A stretch of DNA of 6,663 nt from assembly GCA_003520425.1 (NCBI GenBank), contig DOUU01000471.1, positions 1,280 to 7,942 of the forward strand, given 5' to 3'. This stretch comes from Deltaproteobacteria bacterium (lineage in GTDB: Bacteria > Myxococcota_A > UBA9160). The number at the start of each line of letters is the position of its first letter. Position 1 is the first letter of the stretch. Under the pieces are notes generated by a model, which was not told where the DNA came from, ran no database searches, and worked only from the letters and a program-made list of their open reading frames with translations. Made by a program: the position numbers and the translations under genes. Positions 1 through 5,913 of the stretch are shown here, piece by piece.

Positions 1-582
1 TACGCCAACCAACGGCAGGACGCGCTTCGCGCCATCATCAAGGGCAAACCTCCCCAGACCTACACCCGCCCGCAGCGCTGGATCTTCGGAGAAAACTCCA
101 AGGTCTACAACTACGACGTCTTTGATTCTCAAGAAGAACTCTTCGGCGGCCTTTCCGTTATTGAACTCGATCCCGTTACCTTCCGCTTGCGCCGCCGCGT
201 TTTTGCCACTCGCGCTCGTTGGCTGGACTCCGCAAACACTGGGGTCCTCGAATCGGGCTGGGTTCGCGATATCGACCAGGACACTGTCACTCGCTACGAA
301 CCCTTCAAGGTCACCACTCTCCCCGAACTCATTGAGCCGCCTTCCTACTTCAACCGCGAGGTCATCCAGGCTTTCCAGATGAGCTGGCGCGATCTGCGCC
401 GCTATATCGAAGGCCTGCACCGCGCTGGCTTCGACGTCTCCACTTTAACCGTCCAATGGCACAAGAAAATCGCCTATCCCCTCATCGCTCCCATCAGCAT
501 GATGCTCGCCGTTCCCTTTGCTCTTTTCGTCGGCAGTCGCGGCGCCGTCGGCGGCATCGCCCTTGGCGTCGCCATCGGCGTG
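1..582 (+). CDS. LptG/LptF-family LPS export permease, C-terminal part, cut at both ends
   Basis: The reading frame is open from base 1, with no start in the window, and gives about 194 residues of an LptF/LptG (YjgP/YjgQ) permease. These are inner-membrane subunits of the Lpt ABC transporter that moves lipopolysaccharide out of the inner membrane. Residues 1 to about 125 look like the periplasmic beta-rich domain, including RRWIFG-type wording (QRWIFGENSKVYNYD) and LESGWVRD. A loop with SWRDLRRYIEGLHRAG follows, then HKKIAYPLIAP and a hydrophobic segment (MMLAVPFALFVGSRGA, GGIALGVAIGV) that begins the C-terminal membrane helices. The remaining helices expected in the family are missing: after GVAIGV the frame enters antisense sequence of another gene and stays open meaninglessly to a TAG at 1516. 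Codon use and GC are lower than in the rest of the window. The phrasing resembles acidobacterial homologues (recollection, not a search). The LptG versus LptF assignment is uncertain. Confidence 0.85.
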
Positions 583-587
583 GATCC
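556..587. other. Probable chimeric junction between two unrelated genomes
   Basis: On the plus strand the LptG-type permease reads sensibly to GVAIGV, ending at 582. On the minus strand the 2-isopropylmalate/citramalate synthase reads sensibly through AGIHADGD (to 568) and plausibly through AKGD (to 556). Beyond these points each protein loses its family sequence. About 27 bases (556-582) therefore satisfy both genes on opposite strands, and the exact breakpoint cannot be placed. A GGATCC site lies at 582-587. Base composition changes across the join. An overlap-based misassembly, a PCR chimera or a cloning chimera is the likeliest cause; a real rearrangement at a short shared sequence is possible but would break both genes. 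Confidence 0.75.
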
Positions 588-1482
588 CCGCGGTCTGCGT
601 GAAGACATCCCGGCCCACGATCGGCGCATTGGCCGCCACGTCCTTGCCGCTGAAGGTCTCCACCATGCGCGAGACCGCGAGCAGCCGCGACTCGTCGACG
701 CCGGTTCGAAAGGGAGTCTGGTCGTGGAGCGCGGCCACGACCTCGGCGAGGCGGGTGTTGCCCGAGCGCTCGCCCATGCCGTTTACGCTCGTGTGAACTC
801 CGCGCGCGCCTGCGGCGACGGCCGCAAGGCAGTTGGCCGTCGCAAGCCCGTAGTCGTTGTGGGCGTGAAACTCGAACCAGCTCTGCGGCCAGGTCGACAC
901 CATGAGCGCGACATAGCGGCCCGCGGCCTCGGGAGACAGCACCCCGAGCGTGTCGGGGAGGTAGATGCGCTCGACGCCGAGCTGGACAAGCTCCTGCATG
1001 AGGGCGAACACGTAGTCGAACGACTCGCGCACACCTTGGGACCAGTCCTCGAGGTACACGTTCACGAGAAGCCGCTTTCGATGGGCCTGGCGGACCGTCT
1101 CGACGACGCTCGCCCGGTGCTCCGCCGGTGTCTTGCCCAGCTGAGCGCGGCAGTGCCGCTCCGAGCCCTTCGCCAGGAGGTTCAGCACGCCGCCTCCCAC
1201 GCCCGCGATCCATTCCACCGAGGTCTTGCCGTCGCAGTAGCCGAGAATCTCGACACGAGGGAGACACTCCGCCTTGCGCGCCCAGGCCGTGACGAGCTTC
1301 GCGGCCTCGCGCTCGCCCTCGGAAACGCGGGTGGAGGCAATCTCGATGCGATCGACCTTCACGTCGGTGAGGAAGATGCGCGCGAGCTGGAGCTTCTCGG
1401 CCGGCGCATACGAGACGTCAGGCGTCTGCTCCCCGTCGCGCAGCGTCGTGTCCATGATGGCGATCCGAAGCGCTTCAGCCAC
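556..1482 (-). CDS. LeuA/CimA-type synthase (2-isopropylmalate or citramalate synthase), truncated at the 3' end
   Basis: This is the HMG-CoA lyase-like TIM-barrel domain of a synthase that condenses acetyl-CoA with a 2-oxoacid, feeding leucine or isoleucine synthesis in the cytoplasm. From a GTG start at 1482 the protein reads MAEALRIAIMDTTLRDGEQ. The DTTLRDGEQ active-site motif is at residues 11-19, LPDTLGVL at 175-182, the metal-binding HAHND at 207-211, NGMGERSGN at 234-242 and QTAGIHADGD at 296-305. Family members have roughly 500 residues, so the rest of the linker and the C-terminal regulatory (LeuA dimer) domain are missing, lost at the junction near 556-582. GTG 1482 was chosen because it gives the short lead-in usual before this motif and because longer versions run into the divergent gene and into low-complexity Arg/Ala sequence. 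AGGGG lies directly against this GTG, which is poor spacing. ATG 1455 is an alternative but would start inside the motif. Citramalate versus isopropylmalate specificity cannot be decided from the sequence. Confidence 0.88.
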
Positions 1483-1526
1483 CCCTACACTTTGCCCCAG
1501 GCGCTGGCCCCGGGGTAGGCTGCAGT

Positions 1527-2492
1527 GTGTCCGGCCCCCCTCCGATCTGCCCCGCCCGCACGCTCGTGGTGAGCGAAGAGCACGCGGGTGAGCGCCTCGA
1601 TGCCTACCTCGCGCACGAGCTCGGCCTCTCGCGCGCGGCGGCGCGGCGGCTTCTCGCACGCGGAGCTGTGCGGATCTCGGGACGCCCGGCGACGGCGAAG
1701 GGAGAGACGCTCCGCTTGGGCCTCAAGGTCGAGGTGGCGGCCTTTACGCCGGAGCCGCTCCTACATCCCCAAGCCGAACCCGAGCTTCCACTCCGCGTTC
1801 TCGCACAAGGGCCGGGCTGGCTTGTGGTCGACAAGCCGGCCGGGGTCCCGGTGCATGCCCTCGCTCCCGGAGAGCGGGGCTCTCTCCTCTCGGCCGTCGC
1901 GGCGCGGCATCCCGAAATTGCGGGTGTCGGCGAAGGCGGGCTGCGCAGCGGCGTCGTCCACCGCCTCGACGTGGATACGTCTGGGGCGGTGCTGTTCGCG
2001 ACCGAGGAGGCCACGTTCCGGCGGCTGCGCGCGGCGTTTGCCGCGCACCGCGTCGAAAAGCGCTACCGCGCGATCATCCTGGGCGAGCTCTGCGGGGCGG
2101 GAGATTTCGAGTGCGGGCTCGTCGTCGCGCGTCATCGCCCGGCCCGGGTGCGCGTCGTGGAGGCCGGACGCGCCGCCGTGGACCGAGGTGTTCGCCGCGC
2201 GAAGCTCAGCTGGAAGGTGCTTTCCCCCTTGCGCGGGGCGACGCTCGTTGAGGTTCATCTCGAGACGGGCTTCCTGCACCAGATCCGTGCGACCTTTGCG
2301 CATGCCGGGCATCCCGTGGCGGGGGACGTCGTCTACGGGGGGCAGGAAGCCCGGCTCCTCGCGCCTCGGCAGATGCTGCACGCCTCCTTGCTCAGGGTGG
2401 ACGAGATCTGCGCCACAAGTCCCGATGCGGCGGACTTCGCCGCGCTGGTGGCTGCGCTCGGCTCCGCACCCCGCACGCGGGAGCCCGCGTGA
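1527..2492 (+). CDS. RluA-family pseudouridine synthase
   Basis: This enzyme isomerises uridine to pseudouridine in RNA, probably 23S rRNA, in the cytoplasm. The 321 residues show the usual order. An S4 RNA-binding domain covers about 20-70 (ERLDAYLAHELGLSRAAARR). The catalytic domain opens with WLVVDKPAGVPVH at 98-110. The catalytic motif HRLDVDTSG at 145-153 has Asp148 as the expected nucleophile. The VEKRYRAI strand follows, then a substrate-binding stretch that reads GFLHQIRATFAHAGHPVAGD instead of the more common GRTHQIR. Length is normal for RluA/RluD-type enzymes. The GTG start at 1527 lies 8 bases after a GTAGG ribosome-site-like sequence (1515-1519). Alternative GTG codons at 1566 and 1569 would remove only residues before the S4 domain. 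The gene is divergent from the truncated synthase and is probably co-transcribed with the flavodoxin-like gene 12 bp downstream. The exact target (RluA, RluC or RluD type) is not assignable. Confidence 0.93.
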   Translation: MSGPPPICPARTLVVSEEHAGERLDAYLAHELGLSRAAARRLLARGAVRISGRPATAKGETLRLGLKVEVAAFTPEPLLHPQAEPELPLRVLAQGPGWLVVDKPAGVPVHALAPGERGSLLSAVAARHPEIAGVGEGGLRSGVVHRLDVDTSGAVLFATEEATFRRLRAAFAAHRVEKRYRAIILGELCGAGDFECGLVVARHRPARVRVVEAGRAAVDRGVRRAKLSWKVLSPLRGATLVEVHLETGFLHQIRATFAHAGHPVAGDVVYGGQEARLLAPRQMLHASLLRVDEICATSPDAADFAALVAALGSAPRTREPA

Positions 2493-2504
2493 TAGGCTCG
2501 GTCG

Positions 2505-3050
2505 ATGCAAGCTCCCGCGCGCATTCTGGTCGTGGTCGCATCTGCCACGGGACGCACGGCGCGCATGGCACGGGCGGTGGCGGAGGGCGCGCGAGAGGCT
2601 GCGGCTCAGGTCGTGCTTCGCCCGGCCGAAGAGGCCACCAACGACGACCTCACCGCGGCCGACGGCGTCATCCTTGGCAGCGGAGTGCACATGGGCGGCA
2701 TCGCAGCCTCGATGCGCGCATTCATGGAGCGTGCGGCCCCGCTCTGGCTCGAAGGCCGACTCGTCGGCAAGACGGGGGCCGCCTTCGTGACCGCAGGCCT
2801 CGGCGGGCGCGGCGGCGGCGAGCTCGCGTTGCTGACACTCCTCGCGAATCTCGCGGAGCACGGAATGATTCTCGTGCCCATGCACAACCGGCTTGCGGGC
2901 TTTCGCGATGCGGGTTGCCACTGGGGTCCCGTCGCCTGGACCAATCCGCGCGAAGGACGCGCGGGCCCGACGCCGAAGCACCTCGAGGCCGCACACGCCC
3001 ACGGCCGCTACGTTGCCGAGTGTACGGCGCGCTGGATGAGGGGCGCCTAG
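2505..3050 (+). CDS. WrbA-like / flavodoxin-family NAD(P)H:quinone oxidoreductase
   Basis: This is a 181-residue protein with a flavodoxin-like fold that probably binds FMN. ILVVVASATGRTARMA at about 7-22 matches the first strand and phosphate-binding loop (SxTGxT at 13-18). The second flavin-contact region is ILGSGVHMGGIAASMRAFME at 56-75, laid out like the PTRFGNM region of WrbA. KTGAAFVTAGLGGRGGGELALL at 89-110 and HGMILVPM at 119-126 match the next WrbA strands, and CHWGP at 138-142 corresponds to its flavin-side loop. The C-terminal helix (GRYVAECTARW) also fits. WrbA proteins are two-electron quinone reductases that limit redox cycling. The match here is by motif layout, and the flavin loops differ from classical WrbA, so a general flavodoxin-family label is safer. 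It follows the pseudouridine synthase gene by 12 bp, suggesting an operon. The ribosome site is weak (GATAGG at 2491-2496). Confidence 0.85.
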   Translation: MQAPARILVVVASATGRTARMARAVAEGAREAAAQVVLRPAEEATNDDLTAADGVILGSGVHMGGIAASMRAFMERAAPLWLEGRLVGKTGAAFVTAGLGGRGGGELALLTLLANLAEHGMILVPMHNRLAGFRDAGCHWGPVAWTNPREGRAGPTPKHLEAAHAHGRYVAECTARWMRGA

Positions 3051-3061
3051 GCGCGGCGCCC
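3041..3061. terminator. GC hairpin between convergent genes, possible two-way terminator
   Basis: GGGCGCC at 3041-3047 and GGCGCCC at 3055-3061 form a perfect 7-bp inverted repeat with a 7-base loop. It spans the 10-bp gap between the stop codons of the flavodoxin-like gene (plus) and the protease gene (minus). Symmetry and position fit a bidirectional transcription stop, but there is no run of T on either side, so classical intrinsic termination is not shown. Confidence 0.4.
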
Positions 3062-4521
3062 TACGGCTTTGCGGGACAGCTCTGGCCGAGAGCCGGGAGC
3101 ACGTCACACAGCCGAGGGAGGACGGCGGCCTCTGCGCCCTGGCTCGGGGCCGCGCCCGCACGGCGGCGGCCCGGTGGAGCGGCCGTGGCGCGATGGGCGG
3201 CATCGAGCATCGCGCTGCGCACGAGCTCGGGGTCGTCCGAGCCGGCCAGGAGCACGGCCAGAAGACCCGTCACGTGGGCTGCAGCGAGGCTCGTTCCGTC
3301 GGCGAAGGCGAAGCGATCCGCCGGCAGCGTCGAGAGCACCTCGACGCCGGGCGCGAGGAGACTCACGGAGGCTCCGTAGTTGCTGCGCGGCCAGCGTCGT
3401 CCGCGCTCGTCGAGCGCGCCCACGCCGATCACGGAGGGGTAGGCGGCGGGATAGCGCGGCCGGTCGGTCCCCTCGTTCCCCGCAGCAGCCACGACCAGGA
3501 TCCCAAGCTGTCTCAAGCGCTCCATTGCGCGCTCGAGCACGGGATCGGGAGGGCCCACGAGGGCGAGGTTCACGACGCGCGCATCCTCCGCCCAGGCGCG
3601 GTCGATGCCGCGCAGGAGGTCGAACATCCGGCACTCCTCGCCCAGGGGGTCGCTCACGGGCGTGCACACCGGGATTGCCAGGAGATCGGCGGCAGGTGCG
3701 ATCCCGGCGATCCCGAAGGCATTGTTCTCGATGGCCGAGATGACGCCGGCGACCAAGCTGCCGTGCATCGCGGGCTCGCTCGGGGGACCGTCCTCGAGCG
3801 GGAGGATCCGCACGTGCAAGAGCTCGCGGGCTGTCGTGTCCGGCGCCGAGTCGAGCAAGGCCACACGCACGCCCGCCCCCGCGAAGCGCGGCCGACCCTC
3901 GAGCACGCCCGTGCGCGCGAGGCCATATTGCAGGGGCACGTACGGATCGGGGCCCACGGCCTGGCCTGTGGCCGCGGGGGCGGGGCGCAGATGGGCCGCG
4001 CTCCCGTGATAGCGGTGGTTCGGAACCACGAGCGCCCCCTTCGGCACCGACGGCACGAGCTCGGCGGGCGAGAGAGCGCTCGGCCCCACGACACGCACGA
4101 GCGTCGCGCACAAGACCGGGCTCCAAACGGAGGCCGCGACGGAGGCGCCTTCGGCCAGCACGAAATCCATGGCGATCGAGCCGTCGGCGCGCTTGGGAAG
4201 GATGAGAAGCGCCTCGCCTTCCATGTCGTCGGCCGAAGCCTCGGCGCCCGAACCGGAGAGCTCGATGATGCGTCCCGAGGAGGCGCTTTCGCGCGGAAGC
4301 TTGTGCTTGCCGGGCACGATGCCCGCTCCGGCAAAGGATTCGGAGGGGTTCGGGGGCTGCGCCGGCGGGAAGGGCGGGCACACGCCCTCCTCGGCCCGTG
4401 CGGAGGGCTGCGCCCCAAGCGCGAGCCAGAGCGCGATCGGCCCGAGCGCCCAAGGGCGCGTGCGGGCGCGCGCGCGCCTGCGCCTCGGCGCCCTAGCGCA
4501 GGGGCTCGGCGAAGCTCGCAA
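3061..4521 (-). CDS. Secreted S8 (subtilisin-like) serine protease
   Basis: This is a serine endopeptidase of the subtilase family, predicted to be exported. From the chosen TTG at 4521 it has 486 residues. A signal peptide with a very Arg-rich start, the hydrophobic stretch WALGPIALWLALGA and a likely cut after ARA (about 43) comes first. A Pro-rich linker follows, then a segment at about 101-172 ending in VVPNHRYH that resembles the end of a degenerate propeptide. The catalytic domain runs from about 196 to 445. Its catalytic residues are Asp224 (VRVALLDSAPD), His253 (HGSLVAGVIS), the oxyanion Asn349 (VVAAAGNEG) and Ser411 (DGTSLAAAHVTG), so it should be active. TTG was chosen because no ATG or GTG precedes the signal peptide closely and GGAG stands 7 bases upstream (4529-4532). 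An ATG at 4623 would add 34 residues and overlap the anti-sigma gene by 131 bp. The gene is third in a sigma / anti-sigma / protease operon. Confidence 0.88.
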   Translation of the reverse strand: MRASPSPCARAPRRRRARARTRPWALGPIALWLALGAQPSARAEEGVCPPFPPAQPPNPSESFAGAGIVPGKHKLPRESASSGRIIELSGSGAEASADDMEGEALLILPKRADGSIAMDFVLAEGASVAASVWSPVLCATLVRVVGPSALSPAELVPSVPKGALVVPNHRYHGSAAHLRPAPAATGQAVGPDPYVPLQYGLARTGVLEGRPRFAGAGVRVALLDSAPDTTARELLHVRILPLEDGPPSEPAMHGSLVAGVISAIENNAFGIAGIAPAADLLAIPVCTPVSDPLGEECRMFDLLRGIDRAWAEDARVVNLALVGPPDPVLERAMERLRQLGILVVAAAGNEGTDRPRYPAAYPSVIGVGALDERGRRWPRSNYGASVSLLAPGVEVLSTLPADRFAFADGTSLAAAHVTGLLAVLLAGSDDPELVRSAMLDAAHRATAAPPGRRRAGAAPSQGAEAAVLPRLCDVLPALGQSCPAKP

Positions 4522-5179
4522 CGCCGGTCTCCGGGGCGCGAAGCGTGGCCGCTGCAGCGGAGGCGTCGGCGCCGCTCGGGAGCCGGACGCGATAGCGGCC
4601 AAGCTCGGTGGGTCCCGCCACAAGCTCGGCGTCTAGGGCACGAAGCGCTTGGTTGAGCTGCGAGGCCTTCGCATCGCTGCGCAGCACGACTTCGAGCTCA
4701 GGCCCGCCGGGGCGCTGCGCCATTGGGGGGGCCGCCGCCGTGCGGTAGATGGCGGAGGGGCCCGCGACAAGGCGCCTTGCGGCGGGGGCAAGGAGAAGGA
4801 GGCCCAGCATCACCGCGGCTGCCGCCGCGGCGAGGGCCGCCGGGCGGAAGGCGGCGGTCCGGCGAGGGGCCCGCGTCCGCGCCGGCATGGCAAGGGTGGG
4901 AGGGGGCCTATGGGACTCGGGCCTGGGGAGGGGTTCTGGGCGACTGCGCTCGGCAATCCGCTCGAACACCTTCGCGAGCACACGCTCCGCCGTGGGCGCG
5001 TCCGGCGGGAGGTCGATCTCTCCGAATGCGCCGCGCAGTTCGCGGCGGCACTCCGCGCACAGCGCGGCGTGTGCCTCGACGGCTCCGCGCTCGGCGTCGC
5101 TTAGCCCCTCGTCCGGGTAGAAGGGGATGAGTTCCAGGATGTCCGGCGGGCAGCCCGGCGCGAGTGACTCTCCCGGCAT
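4493..5179 (-). CDS. Transmembrane zinc-finger anti-sigma factor with subtilase-propeptide-like outer domain
   Basis: This 228-residue single-pass membrane protein is predicted to hold the adjacent ECF sigma factor inactive at the inner membrane. The N-terminal zinc-binding anti-sigma domain (zf-HC2 type) has Cys10 and the signature His37-x3-Cys41-x2-Cys44. A Pro/Arg-rich linker leads to one hydrophobic helix (residues 114-131, Ala/Leu-rich) flanked by Arg, with the N-terminus cytoplasmic. The remainder, on the far side of the membrane, contains residues 161-226 patterned strand-helix-strand-strand-helix-strand: LEVVLRS, ALRALDAELVAGP, GRYRVRLPSGAD, then ASFAEP. This resembles propeptides (I9 / fervidolysin-prodomain type) of S8 proteases, and the next gene encodes such a protease. 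The start ATG overlaps the sigma stop codon as TGATG, with GGAGG 7 bases upstream, so translation is coupled. The anti-sigma role rests on family motifs and position. The propeptide resemblance is by eye. Confidence 0.88.
   Translation of the reverse strand: MPGESLAPGCPPDILELIPFYPDEGLSDAERGAVEAHAALCAECRRELRGAFGEIDLPPDAPTAERVLAKVFERIAERSRPEPLPRPESHRPPPTLAMPARTRAPRRTAAFRPAALAAAAAAVMLGLLLLAPAARRLVAGPSAIYRTAAAPPMAQRPGGPELEVVLRSDAKASQLNQALRALDAELVAGPTELGRYRVRLPSGADASAAAATLRAPETGVASFAEPLR
4528..4532 (-). promoter_or_regulatory. Ribosome binding site deciding the TTG start of the protease gene
   Basis: GGAGA on the minus strand lies 6 bases before TTG 4521-4519, inside the end of the anti-sigma gene. 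It supports a 29-bp overlap (4493-4521) and translational coupling. It is the main evidence for a TTG start, since no ATG or GTG in frame lies closer to the signal peptide. Confidence 0.5.
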
Positions 5180-5784
5180 CAGGAATCCTCCATGGAGCGG
5201 GGGCGAGAGAGGGCGCGCCGCAGACGCACGCGCGCGCGAGCAACCCGGGTCTTGACGGTGCCTTCCGCCACGCCGAGCCGATCGGCAATCTCGGCGTAGG
5301 CAAGACCATCCATGAACGCGAGCTCCACCACTTCGCGCTGGCCCTCCGGAAGCTCGTCGAGGGCACGACGCACCTCGCGCATCTGGTCGCGGCTCTCGAG
5401 CTCGGCTGCTGCGCTGCCCGGGTCCACGACACCCCAGAGCCGCGCTGTGTCCACGGACTGCACGTACGCACGCTTGTGCCGTCTCTCGGCCCGGAGCGCC
5501 GAGAGACACTTGAAGTGGGCGATGCCGCACAGGAAGGTCGAAGGCCGAGCCTCGCCCCGATAGCGGCCTGCGCTGCGCCAGAGCTCGAAGAACACCTCCG
5601 CCACGATGTCCTCGGTCTGCCCAGGGTCGCGGAGGCGGCGTCGCACAAACGCGTAGACCCGCGGATAGTAACGCGCAAACAGTGCGCGAAAGGCCTCGAG
5701 ATCTCCGCGGGCGACCCGCTGGATCCGCGCCGCATCCTCGGCGTCGGATTCGTCGAGGAGGGACTCATCCACAACGTTGCTCAC
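5179..5784 (-). CDS. ECF-type (sigma-70 family) RNA polymerase sigma factor
   Basis: This 201-residue alternative sigma factor has only regions 2 and 4, as is typical for the extracytoplasmic-function class. Region 2 spans about 25-100 (LFARYYPRVYAFVRRRL, then EDIVAEVFFELWRSAGRYRG and FLCGIAHFKCLSALR). Region 4 spans about 138-193 (ALDELPEGQREVVELAF, then the DNA-binding helix-turn-helix YAEIADRLGVAEGTVKTRVA). The GTG at 5784 was chosen because AGGGAG sits 4 bases upstream and the protein then has normal ECF length; the frame stays open further upstream, but that sequence is not sigma-like. The stop codon overlaps the anti-sigma start by one base, a standard sigma / anti-sigma arrangement. 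It probably directs transcription of its own operon, including the protease, but no convincing ECF promoter could be assigned upstream. The ECF group was not determined. Confidence 0.94.
   Translation of the reverse strand: MSNVVDESLLDESDAEDAARIQRVARGDLEAFRALFARYYPRVYAFVRRRLRDPGQTEDIVAEVFFELWRSAGRYRGEARPSTFLCGIAHFKCLSALRAERRHKRAYVQSVDTARLWGVVDPGSAAAELESRDQMREVRRALDELPEGQREVVELAFMDGLAYAEIADRLGVAEGTVKTRVARARVRLRRALSRPRSMEDS
5187..5191 (-). promoter_or_regulatory. Strong ribosome binding site for the anti-sigma gene
   Basis: A perfect GGAGG on the minus strand lies 7 bases before ATG 5179 and sits inside the last codons of the sigma gene. Together with the TGATG overlap it fixes the anti-sigma start and indicates coupled, near-equal synthesis of the two proteins. 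Confidence 0.8.
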
Positions 5785-5913
5785 AGGTCTCCCTTTTGAG
5801 TGGTCTCCGCCGGGGCGGAGGTTCCCTCCGAGACGGCACCCCGGCTCACCACGGTACGACGAATCGGGTGGGGGGAAAACCCGAATCCGCAGGCGCGGGC
5901 GTAAAATGGCGGG
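5785..5913. promoter_or_regulatory. Divergent intergenic region with leader hairpin upstream of the sigma gene
   Basis: This 129-bp gap separates the divergent sigma and zinc-ribbon genes and must hold promoters for both unless one is read from elsewhere. On the sigma side are AGGGAG (5789-5794, the ribosome site) and a 6-bp inverted repeat CTCCGC/GCGGAG with a 4-base loop (5805-5820). This would form a hairpin just upstream of the ribosome site if transcribed. On the other side TAAAAT (5902-5907) is -10-like, but it has no good -35 partner and is very close to the GTG start at 5914. No promoter is called with certainty. Confidence 0.4.

Noticed and set aside
582..587. GGATCC as proof of a cloning junction
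   Set aside because: It sits at the join, but the conserved synthase motif HADGD continues at least 15 bases past it, so a simple ligation at this site does not explain the data best.
187..1518. A 443-codon plus-strand open frame continuing from the permease
   Set aside because: Only its first part is permease. After about 582 it is the antisense of the synthase gene and has no family features; it stays open because of GC-rich codon bias.
1492..1521. TTGCCC plus TAGGCT, 18 bases apart, as a promoter for the pseudouridine synthase gene
   Set aside because: Weak matches to both boxes, and transcription would start at the GTG itself.
1761..3203. A 480-codon minus-strand open frame opposite the pseudouridine synthase and flavodoxin-like genes
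   Set aside because: It has no recognisable domain and runs antisense to two well-supported genes; a shadow of high-GC coding sequence.
3193..4656. A 487-codon plus-strand open frame opposite the protease and the end of the anti-sigma gene
   Set aside because: Arg/Gly/His-rich low-complexity translation with no motifs. The opposite strand has a complete S8 catalytic set, so this is a shadow frame.
5820..5825. GGAACC on the minus strand as a -35 element of an ECF autoregulated promoter
   Set aside because: GGAAC is the common ECF -35 core, but no GTC-type -10 is found about 16 bases downstream, and transcription would start almost on the ribosome site.
5902..5907. TAAAAT as a -10 box for the zinc-ribbon gene
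   Set aside because: There is no acceptable -35 at 16-18 bases upstream, and it lies only 6 bases from the GTG start. Only a leaderless transcript would fit, which cannot be shown.
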